A DNA stretch of 64,000 bases from Flavilitoribacter nigricans DSM 23189 = NBRC 102662 (GTDB lineage Bacteria; Bacteroidota; Bacteroidia; Chitinophagales; Saprospiraceae): the NCBI RefSeq assembly GCF_002646595.1, contig NZ_PDUD01000021.1, positions 62,001-126,000 on the forward strand, read 5' to 3'. Shown here piece by piece: positions 1-9,239 of the stretch. Numbering within the stretch: position 1 is the first letter of the stretch; each line of letters opens with the position of its first letter. The position numbers and the translations under genes are program-made. Below the pieces are notes generated by a model. That model searched no databases and was not told the DNA's origin. It saw nothing but the letters and a program-made list of their open reading frames with translations.

Positions 1-1958
1 TCCTGGGCGTACCAAAGTGGATAAGTATCATTATCACCGTAGGTAAATATGATCGCGTTCTCTTCCACCGAATTCAGGAAGTTGGACGCATAATCCCGGG
101 AGGCTTTGTGGTAACGGCGACTGTGGTCGTCGAAATTCTGAAAGCCCATCAGCAGCGGCGCGATCAGCACAATGGCGGCGGCTACCCCGGCGGCTACCGG
201 ACCGCTTTGTTTCAGACGGTTCTGCAAGAGCCGGAAGAGGGCTAGTACAGCCATCCCGATCCATATACAATAGGTGAATATGGACCCGACGAGCACATAA
301 TCGCGTTCCCTGGGTTCTCGCGGTGGCTGATTGGAATAGATAATAATACCAATACCGGTTATGACGAATAAGGCCAGTAGCCCCAGAGCATCATTACTTC
401 GATTCTTAAAATGGAAGAATATACCTAAGAGCCCGAACAGGAACGGTAGTGCAAAATAGGTGTTGCGGGCTTTATTGTCCAATTGTCGCTCCGGCAGTTC
501 GGCCTGCGGACCCAGTCGGATCGCATCCAGGAACTTAATACCGGTGATCCAGTGGCCGGAAGATTTATCCCAGGGTTCGTATCCCTGTTCTCCGTTCTGG
601 CGCCCCGAGAAGTTCCACATAAAGTAGCGCCAGTACATCCAGCCGAATTGATAACGGAGGAAGAAACTGACGTTATCGATTTGGTTGGGTCGCCCGTCCG
701 GTAATGGCCCGTCGGGATTCAGTCCCATCCACTGTTTATAGTAGCGAGGTCGTCCCTGGGTGCCGTCTCCCATCCGGGGCAACAGCATTTTATCCCGGGA
801 ATCGTATTCCACATCGATCTTATAATCGGTTACTGCGTAGCGATCTCCAACCCGTCCGTAGCGATCGGACAGTTCCGTGTTGGACGGGCGGGCGTCGAAA
901 TCCGGTCCGTACAACAGGGCGCGTTCACCGTATTGCTCGCGGTTCAGGTAAGGGATCAGTCGCATGGCGTCACTCGGACGGTTCATGTTGATGGGAGGGT
1001 CGGCATTGGCCCGAACGACTACCACGCCAATGGTGGAAAAGGCAATGATCAGCAACAGGGCGCTAACGGCCAGGTTCTGTACCAGTGCATTGTTGTTCTT
1101 CTGCGCGTAGTATAGCGCATAGTAAAGAATACCGCCGATGATCAGCAGGGTAGGGATCAGTCCGGAATGGAACGGCAGTCCGAGCGTATTGACCGTGAAC
1201 ATTTCCATCCAGCTCCAGAGCGTCGGAATACCAACGATGATAAGCTTCTGCACGGCTGCGATGATCAGTACACCGGCACCGGCAGCCAGGGCGATACCTT
1301 TCCAGGTAATGGTCTTATATTTCTTGAAATAGTAGAACATGGCCAGGGCCGGAAAGGTCAGCAAACTCAGCAGGTGAACTCCGGTAGACAAGCCGGCCGC
1401 ATAGATGGTGAAAAACAACCACCGGTCCGCTTTAGGAGTGTCCGGCAGCGTATACCAGCGGATCATTGACCATAAGGTTAGCGTGGTGAAAAAGGTAGAC
1501 ATGGCGTATACCTCCCCTTCGACTGCGGAAAACCAAACGGAAGTAGCAAAGGCCGTAGAAAGTCCGGCGGCAAGTCCGGCGCCGGCCAGGGCAATATTCT
1601 GACCGGTATCGGTCTCTTCATTGCGACCGACGAGGGCGAGTTTGCCGAGCATCATCGTTACCCAGGCGATAAAACCCGCCGCAAAAGCGGAGCAGATCCC
1701 GGACATCATGTTGACGGCAAAAGCAATATCTTCGGGGTTATCCGACAGGATTTCGGCCACCCATGTAAAGAGCCGGCCGATGAGCAGAAATAAAGGGGCG
1801 CCAGGTGGGTGAACTACCTGTAACTTATTGGCACCCAGGATGAACTCTCCACAATCCCAAAGGCTGCCGGTTCTCTCCGCGGAAAAGAAATATACCGTGA
1901 GAGCGATCGCGAAAACCAGCCAGCCGGTTATTTTATAGAGTCTGTTATAAGATCCCAT
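1..1958 (-). CDS. DUF2723 family membrane protein (GT117-like protein O-mannosyltransferase type), 3' end outside window
   Basis: The reading frame stays open from the ATG at 1958 to the left edge, giving the first 652 residues of a multispanning membrane protein; the stop lies outside the window. The start reads MGSYNRLYKITGWLVFA, followed by family-typical motifs: WDCGEFI near residue 34, HPPGAPLF near residue 49, and ENAIIFTYGDNDTYPLWYAQ at the window edge. These mark the DUF2723 family, common in Bacteroidota at about 1,000 residues and related to dolichyl-phosphate-dependent glycosyltransferases; WDCGEFI sits in the first extracytoplasmic loop, where such enzymes keep their acidic catalytic residue. 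The role in transfer of sugars to exported proteins is known for relatives and inferred here. A TAnnTTTG promoter box lies 27 bases upstream. It is divergent from the DUF4834 gene. Confidence 0.88.
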   Translation of the reverse strand, partial: MGSYNRLYKITGWLVFAIALTVYFFSAERTGSLWDCGEFILGANKLQVVHPPGAPLFLLIGRLFTWVAEILSDNPEDIAFAVNMMSGICSAFAAGFIAWVTMMLGKLALVGRNEETDTGQNIALAGAGLAAGLSTAFATSVWFSAVEGEVYAMSTFFTTLTLWSMIRWYTLPDTPKADRWLFFTIYAAGLSTGVHLLSLLTFPALAMFYYFKKYKTITWKGIALAAGAGVLIIAAVQKLIIVGIPTLWSWMEMFTVNTLGLPFHSGLIPTLLIIGGILYYALYYAQKNNNALVQNLAVSALLLIIAFSTIGVVVVRANADPPINMNRPSDAMRLIPYLNREQYGERALLYGPDFDARPSNTELSDRYGRVGDRYAVTDYKIDVEYDSRDKMLLPRMGDGTQGRPRYYKQWMGLNPDGPLPDGRPNQIDNVSFFLRYQFGWMYWRYFMWNFSGRQNGEQGYEPWDKSSGHWITGIKFLDAIRLGPQAELPERQLDNKARNTYFALPFLFGLLGIFFHFKNRSNDALGLLALFVITGIGIIIYSNQPPREPRERDYVLVGSIFTYCIWIGMAVLALFRLLQNRLKQSGPVAAGVAAAIVLIAPLLMGFQNFDDHSRRYHKASRDYASNFLNSVEENAIIFTYGDNDTYPLWYAQ

Positions 1959-1984
1959 GCAGTTTCATTTAAAAAAAGGAACTG

Positions 1985-1992
1985 CAAAAGTA
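1985..1992 (-). promoter_or_regulatory. -7 promoter box of the DUF2723 gene
   Basis: On the minus strand this reads TACTTTTG, an exact match to the Bacteroidota -7 element TAnnTTTG. It ends 27 bases before the ATG at 1958, leaving a leader of about 20 bases. No clear -33 TTTG was seen. Confidence 0.5.
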
Positions 1993-2044
1993 ATAAAATA
2001 TTGCCAAGGAATACCCGGTTTGCATTTTGTAAACATTTGATTAA

Positions 2045-2101
2045 CCCTTGCCGGGGGCAAGCCCGGCGGGCACCGGGATGGATCGGCCCGTAAGGCCGTC
2101 T
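2045..2101. repeat. GC-rich cluster of short hairpins between divergent genes
   Basis: Three short inverted repeats follow one another: CTTGCC/GGCAAG around a GGG loop (2047-2061), GCCC/GGGC around a GGC loop (about 2061-2071), and CGGCC/GGCCG around cgtaa (about 2084-2098). The stretch is far more GC-rich than its AT-rich flanks. It may be a leftover extragenic repeat; the GGC-looped hairpin resembles one inside the array at 31 kb. Confidence 0.35.
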
Positions 2102-2170
2102 GTTTCAACGGATAAGGCACCGGATCGCAGAAAGGAAAAATGCGTCTACCCAGTGCAATTATAAAATGCT

Positions 2171-2178
2171 TACATTTG
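2171..2178 (+). promoter_or_regulatory. -7 promoter box of the DUF4834 gene
   Basis: TACATTTG, an exact TAnnTTTG match, ends 29 bases before the ATG at 2208. Its position makes the upstream ATG at 2166 an unlikely start, since it would precede the transcription start. Confidence 0.5.
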
Positions 2179-2207
2179 CCCGTGTATTGTATTCGAAACG
2201 AAAAGCT

Positions 2208-2384
2208 ATGCTTAAATTACTAATTACCGCCGCCATCATCTACGGAATTTATCGATTTTTCATTGCTCCGCCTCCGGCCCTAAATCGCCGGCCCCATCAG
2301 GACGAGCTCAACAATCGAGCTACGACCGATCGGAAAACAACCGATGAAGACGGGGAGTACGTCGACTACGAAGAGGTCGATTAG
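2208..2384 (+). CDS. DUF4834 family small membrane protein
   Basis: A 58-residue protein with one N-terminal hydrophobic helix (MLKLLITAAIIYGIYRFFIA) and a polar tail ending in GEYVDYEEVD. The acidic YVDYEE ending after one helix is typical of DUF4834, a small family of unknown function in Bacteroidota; family membership is from memory of that pattern. An in-frame ATG exists at 2166, but the promoter box at 2171-2178 and the hydrophobic start favour 2208. The gene is divergent from the DUF2723 gene. Function unknown; probably an inner-membrane protein with a cytoplasmic tail. Confidence 0.72.
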   Translation: MLKLLITAAIIYGIYRFFIAPPPALNRRPHQDELNNRATTDRKTTDEDGEYVDYEEVD

Positions 2385-2800
2385 GCCGGGTCTGTACACA
2401 TTGTTATTTATAAATTCCTTTCCTCCGAAACGGTTTTCAACCAATTCTCAGGTACCTTTCTATTGCCGGGAACCCGGCAGGTCCGTTTCTTATCCTTTTT
2501 TTTCCATACCTGTTTCTGACTGATATACATTTCGTTGTATCCGGTTCTGCATGGCTAACGTTCCCGATCCGGAATGGTGTTGCACTGTGCCATTTAAAAT
2601 GGGCCGAAAACGGGACCTGTTTCTCCGCTACTGTTAAAAAAACAGATGAATTAGGTAAAAAACTAATAGGGTCCGGCCGTTAAATGTCCGTTTTTTGTAA
2701 AACCACAACATCTGAGATCCATGTCTACGGGTCTCACCTATTCTCTGTTTCTTTTCTGCTATCCGGTTGACTTTCAATTAGTAACATAAAACAATTTATC
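2385..2800 (+). promoter_or_regulatory. Upstream region of the susCD-like pair
   Basis: A 416-base stretch without a gene. It holds a hairpin GCCGGG/CCCGGC at 2465-2478 followed by T-rich sequence, possibly the terminator of the small gene before it. A 13-base perfect palindrome (CCATTT-A-AAATGG) lies at 2590-2602 and could be a regulator site. No clear TAnnTTTG box was found close to the ATG at 2801, so the promoter is unresolved. No riboswitch or small RNA was recognised. Confidence 0.35.
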
Positions 2801-5800
2801 ATGAGAAAAATCGTAACCAGCGTTTTATTGATTTTCTCAGTTTTGTTTTCCTTCGGTGCTTTTGCTCAGAAAACGGTTTCTGGGTTGGTTACTGATGAAA
2901 ATGGCGAGGCTCTCATCGGAGTCTTCATTTTAGTGGAAGGCTCACAAACTGGAACCACCACCGAACTGGACGGTACCTACCGGATACCCGGTCTGCAGGC
3001 CAGTTCGGTTTTAGTATTTTCCTATGCGGGAAAAGAAACCCAAAGCCGGACGGTAGGCGATGCCAATGAGATCAATGTAGTCCTGACCAGCCTGGTACTG
3101 GATGAAGTGGTCGTAACGGCACTCGGTATACCCCGGGAAAAACAATCCCTGGGCTACGGCGTCAGCGAAGTAGAAGGGGAGGAGCTGCAAAAAGTCCCCC
3201 AGGAAAACGTACTGAATGCCCTGGCCGGCAAAGTGCCCGGCGTAACGATCAACCAGACTTCCGGTCCGGGATCGTCCGTGTACGTACTCATTCGGGGGAT
3301 GACCTCCCTCACCACCGACAACCAGCCCCTGTTTGTGGTAGACGGGGTACCTATGTCCAACGGTGTTAATAATATCGTACAGAACGGCGACCGGAACCAG
3401 GTAGACTACGGCAACGCCATTTCGGACATCAACCCGGATGATATTCAGAATATCTCCGTATTAAAAGGACCGAGTGCAGCGGCCCTCTACGGCTCCCGCG
3501 CGGCGAACGGGGTGATCCTGATCACTACCAAATCAGGCGCCTGGACCAAAGGTTTCCGTGCTTCCTTTTCTACCAATAATGTTTTCGAGACGGCCGGCAC
3601 CCTGCTGGATTATCACTACCTCTACGCAAACGGAGAGCGGAACGCTGTTCTGGATGAAGGTTCGGCCTACTGGGGAGGTCCGCAGATGGATGTCGGCAAC
3701 ACCGCGATCCAGTGGAACAGCCCGGTAGACGCCAACGGCAGTCCGATCCCGACGGAACTGAAGTCCTACCCGAATAACATGAAGGAATTCCTGCAAACGG
3801 GCATCACTTCCAATAATAATATCGCCATTAGTGGTGGTAATGAAAACGGGAATTTCCGCCTGTCCTATTCCAATATGTCGCACCGGGGACTCATTCCCAA
3901 TTCCGACCTGTACCGGAATTCTTTGAGCACTGGTATCGACTACAAATTGAACAGCAAGCTTACCGTTAGTTCCAATATCAATATCGTGCGCTCCGAATCC
4001 AACGACCGGCCCAATACCGGTAACCGGGGAGCCAACCCGCTGCAGGCGGTTTACGTCTGGCCGCACGTGGACATCCGCGATCTGCGGGATTACTGGGTGC
4101 CCGGTAAAGAGAATATCGAGCAGTTTCGCCCCAGTACGGAAGGCAACAATCCGTATTTTATCGCCTACGCGCTGACCAATAGTTTTTTGCGGGACCGTTT
4201 GTACGGAAATGTAAAAGTCAATTACGACCTGACGCCGGAGATCTCCCTGTTTGTACGCCACTCTCTGGATAAGAGCAATGAGAACCGGGAAACTAAGATC
4301 CCCTACAGCTACAGCCGCCACAGCAACGGTGGTTATTACCTGAGTGATCTGGCGTATCAGGAAAGTAATACGGACTTTTTGGCTTCGTACTACAAAACGC
4401 TGAGTAAGTTCGATTTCAATGTATCGGTCGGCGGGAACTACATGCGCCGGAAGAATACCAGCAACTGGATCGGCTCCACCAACCGCCGGATCGGTCTGAC
4501 GGTGCCGGGCCTCTACACCGTAGAGAACATCAACCGGGATAACCTGGGCGTAAATAACAGTCTCGCCGAAAAGGCCATCTATAGTGTCTACGGAATGGCT
4601 TCTTTCGGATACGACCACAAACTATACGTGGATATCACCGGACGGAACGACTGGTCCAGCACTCTGCCGGCATCCAACCGCTCCTATTTCTATCCTTCGG
4701 TTTCCCTGAGCTGGATACTGAGCGAAACGATAGATCTGCCCTCAGCAGTTTCCCTGTTTAAACTGAGAGCCGGCTGGGCTCAGGTAGGTAACGATACGGA
4801 TCCTTATCGCCTGGAACCGACTCTGGGTACGGGAAATTACAACGACATTACCACCACCAGTGTGCCGGCTACACTACTGAATCCCAACCTGAAGCCGGAG
4901 ATCGCTACCTCCACGGAATTCGGTCTGGATTTCAGCCTCTGGAACAATCGCCTGCGCCTGGATGCGACCTATTATATTATGGAAAATGAGAACCAGATCT
5001 TTTCCACGGCCTTGCCCCAAAGCTCCGGATATTCCGGAAAGCTGATCAATGCGGGTCTGATCGAGAGCTCCGGCTGGGAGATCAGTCTCGGACTGACGCC
5101 GGTTCGGAGAACCAATTTCTCCTGGGATGTCAACTTCAATTTCACCAAGAACAAAACGGTACTGAAAGAATTGACCGAAGGCCGGGATTTCATCGATCTG
5201 TGGCAGGATAACAACGGTGGCGCCTTCACCTTCGTAGGGGATGAGATCGGGGATATCTACAGTGCCGGTTACGCCCGGGTAACCGACCCCAACTCTCAGT
5301 ACTACGGCTGGCCGATACTCGATAACAATGGCGGCTGGCAGGAATTGCCGAGCGACCGTGAGAACCGGATCAAGGTCGGTAACTTCAATCCGGACTTTTT
5401 GCTGGGCGCTCAGACTTCTCTGAATTTCAAAAGATTTACGCTTTCCGCCAGCTTCGACTGGAGAAACGGCGGACAGTTCCAGTCCTATACGTATCGCTAC
5501 GGTGAATCCGACTGGAAGTCGTCCCGGCAACTGGAAAACCTTATCCCGGGCGGCAACATGACCCAGCAGGAACTGATCGATCTGTTGCGGTCCAATCCCG
5601 ATCAGTACATCATTCCTCAAAACGGTAATTTCCCCCGGGTGGGCGGTCATACGCAGGCTACCGGCGGGTTCTATTACGATGACGGTGGGAACGCCGTGGC
5701 CGGATACGACGGTGCCTTCATTCCGGGCGTATTCCAGGTGGCCGGTGCCGATACGCCGGACGATTTCTCGGACGATGTTTACGAAGAGCACCTCTATCCG

Positions 5801-6133
5801 ACGGAAGGCACCTTGCACCCGATCACGGATACCTATCCCTGGGACTTCAACCAGGCGATCACCTTCGATGCTTCTTTCGTGAAGCTGCGGGAACTGTCCC
5901 TGGCGTATCAGATCCCAAAATTTGCCGGCTTGCGGAATGCTACGGTAGCGGTGTTCACCCGCAACCTGATCCTGTGGACTAAAGCCAAGGTTGGTATCGA
6001 TCCCGAAAGAGCATTTGAGGCTAATTCAGGTTCGCAGGGAGATACGCGGATGCAATTCCGTCAGGGGCTGGAGCGGCAGAATATCATGCCCTTCACGAAT
6101 CCGATCGGCTTCAAGCTTTCATTTGATTTTTAA
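2801..6133 (+). CDS. SusC/RagA family TonB-linked outer membrane transporter
   Basis: A 1,110-residue outer membrane protein with a signal peptide (residues 1-22, ending FGAFA-Q). A carboxypeptidase-regulatory-like beta domain follows at about 24-95. The SusC signature DEVVVTALGI is at 101-110, then a plug domain (about 115-240, with VDGVPM and SDINPDDIQNISVLKGPSAAALYGSRA-type motifs) and a TonB-dependent beta-barrel to a C terminus ending in FKLSFDF. The family forms the transmembrane part of SusCD pedal-bin transporters that import oligomeric nutrients with TonB energy. The susD-like gene follows after 18 bases, so the two are surely co-transcribed. No glycoside hydrolase is nearby; the facing genes are phosphohydrolases, so the substrate may be an organophosphate rather than a glycan (inference). 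Confidence 0.95.
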   Translation: MRKIVTSVLLIFSVLFSFGAFAQKTVSGLVTDENGEALIGVFILVEGSQTGTTTELDGTYRIPGLQASSVLVFSYAGKETQSRTVGDANEINVVLTSLVLDEVVVTALGIPREKQSLGYGVSEVEGEELQKVPQENVLNALAGKVPGVTINQTSGPGSSVYVLIRGMTSLTTDNQPLFVVDGVPMSNGVNNIVQNGDRNQVDYGNAISDINPDDIQNISVLKGPSAAALYGSRAANGVILITTKSGAWTKGFRASFSTNNVFETAGTLLDYHYLYANGERNAVLDEGSAYWGGPQMDVGNTAIQWNSPVDANGSPIPTELKSYPNNMKEFLQTGITSNNNIAISGGNENGNFRLSYSNMSHRGLIPNSDLYRNSLSTGIDYKLNSKLTVSSNINIVRSESNDRPNTGNRGANPLQAVYVWPHVDIRDLRDYWVPGKENIEQFRPSTEGNNPYFIAYALTNSFLRDRLYGNVKVNYDLTPEISLFVRHSLDKSNENRETKIPYSYSRHSNGGYYLSDLAYQESNTDFLASYYKTLSKFDFNVSVGGNYMRRKNTSNWIGSTNRRIGLTVPGLYTVENINRDNLGVNNSLAEKAIYSVYGMASFGYDHKLYVDITGRNDWSSTLPASNRSYFYPSVSLSWILSETIDLPSAVSLFKLRAGWAQVGNDTDPYRLEPTLGTGNYNDITTTSVPATLLNPNLKPEIATSTEFGLDFSLWNNRLRLDATYYIMENENQIFSTALPQSSGYSGKLINAGLIESSGWEISLGLTPVRRTNFSWDVNFNFTKNKTVLKELTEGRDFIDLWQDNNGGAFTFVGDEIGDIYSAGYARVTDPNSQYYGWPILDNNGGWQELPSDRENRIKVGNFNPDFLLGAQTSLNFKRFTLSASFDWRNGGQFQSYTYRYGESDWKSSRQLENLIPGGNMTQQELIDLLRSNPDQYIIPQNGNFPRVGGHTQATGGFYYDDGGNAVAGYDGAFIPGVFQVAGADTPDDFSDDVYEEHLYPTEGTLHPITDTYPWDFNQAITFDASFVKLRELSLAYQIPKFAGLRNATVAVFTRNLILWTKAKVGIDPERAFEANSGSQGDTRMQFRQGLERQNIMPFTNPIGFKLSFDF

Positions 6134-6151
6134 CCGAAAAACCACAGCGAA

Positions 6152-7840
6152 ATGAAAATCTCCATATATATGTACAGGGTATTTTCCCTGTGTTTGATCT
6201 TACTGACTTTTTCGGCCTGCGAAAAAGAACTGACCGAGCTGAATCAGAATCCCAACGGGATCGATCCGGCTACGGCCAATCCCAATATGATCATGCCGAT
6301 CGTACTGGGAGGTGCCGCCCAGAATTATCTCGGACTGGGCTACGGCAACATTGCCGGCGTGGTACAACACACGCAGAAAGATGGCTGGTTTGACGGCCAC
6401 AACCAATACAACTGGAACGCACAGGACTGGACCGGCTGGTTCGGACTGCTGCGGAATAATAAACTGATGTACGAACGGGCGGTAGAACTCGACTGGGAAT
6501 TTCACCAGGGCGTGGCGCTGACCATGAAATCCTTCATTTTCGGTGCGATCACCGACCTCTGGGGAGATGCGCCCTATTCGGACGCTCTGCAGGGAGACGA
6601 AGGCAGTCTACGCTTCGAATACCCGGTATTCGACAGCCAGGAAACGATCTACAACGGCATCATTGAAGACCTGAAAGCGGCTGCTGCACTTTTCGCGAAT
6701 GCGGATAATACCGGCATCAACAGTTCCAACGACCTGTATTATAACGGTGATATCAAGAACTGGGAGCGTTTTGCCAATTCGCTCTTGCTGCGGTATTACA
6801 TGCGCATTTCCGGAAAGAATCCATCTCTGGCCCAATCCGGTATTGAGGCGATCTACCAGACCGGTAACTACCTGCAATCCGCGGACCAGGATGCGACCCT
6901 GCCCTACACCGGCCAGGGAAGTGATGTCTGGCCAACGGAATATTCCGGTGATTCCGGAAGTAATTTCAGAAGACTGAAACCCTGCCAGACCCTTATCGAT
7001 CAACTGACATCCACGGCTGATCCGCGACTGGAGGTCTGGATCGATCCGGTACATTGCCAGTGGGTGGAAGACGAAAGTCTGACGGATGAGGTAGATCCTT
7101 TTATCCGGAAAAACGGGGTGATCATGGAAGGCATCGCGGCGATGGAAGATGTAGAGTATATCGATGCGATCGCTCAGGGTGATATTTTCACCCGTCGCTA
7201 CAATCCGAATCTGACTGCCGCCAGTCTGAACGACGCGGTATACGTAGGATTGCCCGCCGGACTACAGCAACCTTCTTCCTACAACCTGAATCCCACGCCG
7301 GGGCAGAGTGTGGAGAACCAGCACGTTTCCCAATTGAGTGAAATGTACCGGGAAGGCGGCGGCGACCTGCTGCGGGCCCGCCTCATTTCTGCGGCCGAAG
7401 TTCATTTCATTCTGGCCGAAGCGGCGCTGAACGGCTGGTCCGTGGGTGACGCAGCGGCGCATTACCAGAACGGTGTAAAAGCCTCTCTGGAAACCTGGGA
7501 AGTTGGCGATCAATACGACGACTTCATCGCCAATGTAAGCTTTGACGGTACGCTGGAGCAGATCATTCAGCAGAAATGGGTAGCGAGCTGGACCGCCGCC
7601 ACCGAAGCCTGGTTTGATTTTCGCAGAACGGGCCTGCCCGCGCTGACGGCCGGCCCGGCGGCCGCCCAACCAGTATTGCCCGTACGGTTCAACTACGGGA
7701 CCGACGAATTGAATAATAATGAAACGAATGCTCTGGAAGCGGTAAGCCGCCTGGAAATAACGGATTACTCCGGAGCACGCGGAAAAGATAGCCAGTGGTC
7801 GAAGCCGTGGTTGCTGCAAGGCACCGGCAAACCCTGGTAA
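6152..7840 (+). CDS. SusD/RagB family nutrient-binding outer membrane lipoprotein (SusD-like_2 type)
   Basis: A 562-residue lipoprotein. The signal peptide ends in a lipobox TFSAC with lipidated Cys23. The start of the mature protein, with LTELNQNPNGIDPATANPN, is typical of the second SusD subfamily (PF12741/PF12771). Later regions such as RTGLPAL and the helical TPR-like segments carrying RYYMRISG and LRARLISAAEVHFILAEAAL also fit. It caps the SusC barrel from outside and binds substrate. It lies 18 bases after the SusC gene and ends before a strong terminator at 7938-7968. The substrate cannot be read from sequence. Confidence 0.93.
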   Translation: MKISIYMYRVFSLCLILLTFSACEKELTELNQNPNGIDPATANPNMIMPIVLGGAAQNYLGLGYGNIAGVVQHTQKDGWFDGHNQYNWNAQDWTGWFGLLRNNKLMYERAVELDWEFHQGVALTMKSFIFGAITDLWGDAPYSDALQGDEGSLRFEYPVFDSQETIYNGIIEDLKAAAALFANADNTGINSSNDLYYNGDIKNWERFANSLLLRYYMRISGKNPSLAQSGIEAIYQTGNYLQSADQDATLPYTGQGSDVWPTEYSGDSGSNFRRLKPCQTLIDQLTSTADPRLEVWIDPVHCQWVEDESLTDEVDPFIRKNGVIMEGIAAMEDVEYIDAIAQGDIFTRRYNPNLTAASLNDAVYVGLPAGLQQPSSYNLNPTPGQSVENQHVSQLSEMYREGGGDLLRARLISAAEVHFILAEAALNGWSVGDAAAHYQNGVKASLETWEVGDQYDDFIANVSFDGTLEQIIQQKWVASWTAATEAWFDFRRTGLPALTAGPAAAQPVLPVRFNYGTDELNNNETNALEAVSRLEITDYSGARGKDSQWSKPWLLQGTGKPW

Positions 7841-7937
7841 GCGGATTTATACTGACCGGAGTGTTTTCGGATTTTCCCGAAGCACATTGCGACCAGTAGA
7901 AACGGACATTAATGTTGTGGTAAATAGCATAATAGTC

Positions 7938-7968
7938 GAGGTGGTGAATTTTCACCACCTCTTTTTTT
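7938..7968 (+). terminator. Rho-independent terminator of the susCD-like operon
   Basis: A perfect 11-bp stem (GAGGTGGTGAA with TTCACCACCTC) around a 2-base centre is followed by seven T. It lies 98 bases after the SusD stop, in the gap where the two strands converge. No T-run exists on the minus side. Confidence 0.9.
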
Positions 7969-7981
7969 ATGCCTGGAAAGA

Positions 7982-9169
7982 TCAATGATCGTGGCCGTGC
8001 TCGTGGTCATGATCGTGATTCGGTGACCAGACCTCATTGTTGTCCAGCATGCCGGCGCGTTCATCGAGAAAGCGCGGCTGGGTCCAGGCGTAGAAGGTCT
8101 CGAATTGCCCGTCCGCCAGTTGGCGGGTAAAGCTGACCTTTCCCCGGACGTAACCTCCCTCGTAATCGATCGGGAAATCAATCTGAAGATCCGTGCTGGT
8201 ATGCAGTAAAGCCCCACCATCTCCAAAGAATTCTACCTTGAATCCGGTAGTGCCTTCTGTCGTTTTTTTACCGATGATATAGGGCGATTCCATGGCCTGG
8301 CGGGTCCAGTTGGTATCGATCTGGATGACGTAGCGATCCGCACTGTGGTGCACCTCGGCCAGCATGACGCCGTTGGTAGCGTAAAAATTCCCGCGGGCCA
8401 TGGCCTGGGTGATCGCATCCGGCGTAAGCTCTCCTTCACTGTCGACCATTACCCAGCCGCGACCGGGATTGGAGACATCTTCCGACCAGGTCTGGAACTG
8501 GTGGGCATCATCCGAGGACACGCCCAGGATGAGCATACCCGATGTGAGCAGGCTGTCCCATTTTGCTTCTACCGCAATGTGTTGCTCATTACCGAAATTG
8601 TATACCGCCGGATGGCCGTTGTACAATTCGAACAGATGCAGGCGCTTCACCGGACGGATATCACCGACCTGAGCGCCGGAAACGAAATTCGGATGATTGA
8701 GAATCGGTAATCCTCCGGCGTGTAATACGCTGTCGGTATGCTGTTGAATGACGGAAGTTTTAGTTTCCGGCGGCAGATTTGGATCGTCGGCTGACAGACT
8801 GGCGTCGTAGGGATAGCTCGGCTGCCCCTCTACGTAGTGCTGCACATTCATCCCAGTGGTGTGAATGGCCTGACGGCCGGTAACTTCTTCGCCGGGCACC
8901 AGGATGAAATCCGTTCGATGACCGGCCGGCAGGTTGACGCTGTCCGGATCGATGAAGTTGTTGTGCTCACTCAGGATGAGGAAATTGTAATCGCGCTCCA
9001 GGTACCAGAGCGCTACGCTGTCCGGTGAGGTGTCGGCATGGCCGCACACTACCGTGTGGGCGTGGGTGTTGCCCTTGAACCATACGGTCGGTTCTTCTTC
9101 GGCCATTTCCGGTTGGGAGGAACAGGCAAAGAAGAGGGCAGGAATGAGGAAAAAATAAAGCTTTTTCAT
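7982..9169 (-). CDS. PHP-domain metal-dependent hydrolase, lipoprotein (CehA/McbA-like)
   Basis: A 395-residue lipoprotein: a short signal peptide ends in LFFAC with Cys16. The PHP metal-site motifs appear in order: GNTHAHT (HxH), LSEHNNF, NHPNF and GVSSDDAHQF. PHP domains use a trinuclear metal site, usually for phosphoester hydrolysis; CehA/McbA relatives act on other esters, so the exact reaction is open. The C terminus (about 290-380) is a beta-rich domain followed by a His/Asp tail NHDHDHEHGHDH, a likely Zn/Ni/Cu-binding tail. It is the last of three same-strand genes for exported hydrolases and lies 70 bases after the phosphatase gene, probably in one transcript. Confidence 0.85.
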   Translation of the reverse strand: MKKLYFFLIPALFFACSSQPEMAEEEPTVWFKGNTHAHTVVCGHADTSPDSVALWYLERDYNFLILSEHNNFIDPDSVNLPAGHRTDFILVPGEEVTGRQAIHTTGMNVQHYVEGQPSYPYDASLSADDPNLPPETKTSVIQQHTDSVLHAGGLPILNHPNFVSGAQVGDIRPVKRLHLFELYNGHPAVYNFGNEQHIAVEAKWDSLLTSGMLILGVSSDDAHQFQTWSEDVSNPGRGWVMVDSEGELTPDAITQAMARGNFYATNGVMLAEVHHSADRYVIQIDTNWTRQAMESPYIIGKKTTEGTTGFKVEFFGDGGALLHTSTDLQIDFPIDYEGGYVRGKVSFTRQLADGQFETFYAWTQPRFLDERAGMLDNNEVWSPNHDHDHEHGHDH

Positions 9170-9239
9170 GGTCTGATTTGATACTGTTTTAGGCGGAATA
9201 CGTCGCTAAACGAATGATTGGCAGGAAAAACTTCCTGCT

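Noticed and set aside
483-1812. Series of short plus-strand ORFs
   Set aside because: They overlap the partial DUF2723 gene on the minus strand, which has full-length family motifs and is open to the window edge.
2385-2800. Possible riboswitch upstream of the SusC-like gene
   Set aside because: No conserved aptamer core recognised; only a short palindrome and a hairpin are visible.
3533-4618. 361-residue minus-strand ORF
   Set aside because: Lies wholly inside the SusC-like gene on the opposite strand; composition is that of a shadow frame.
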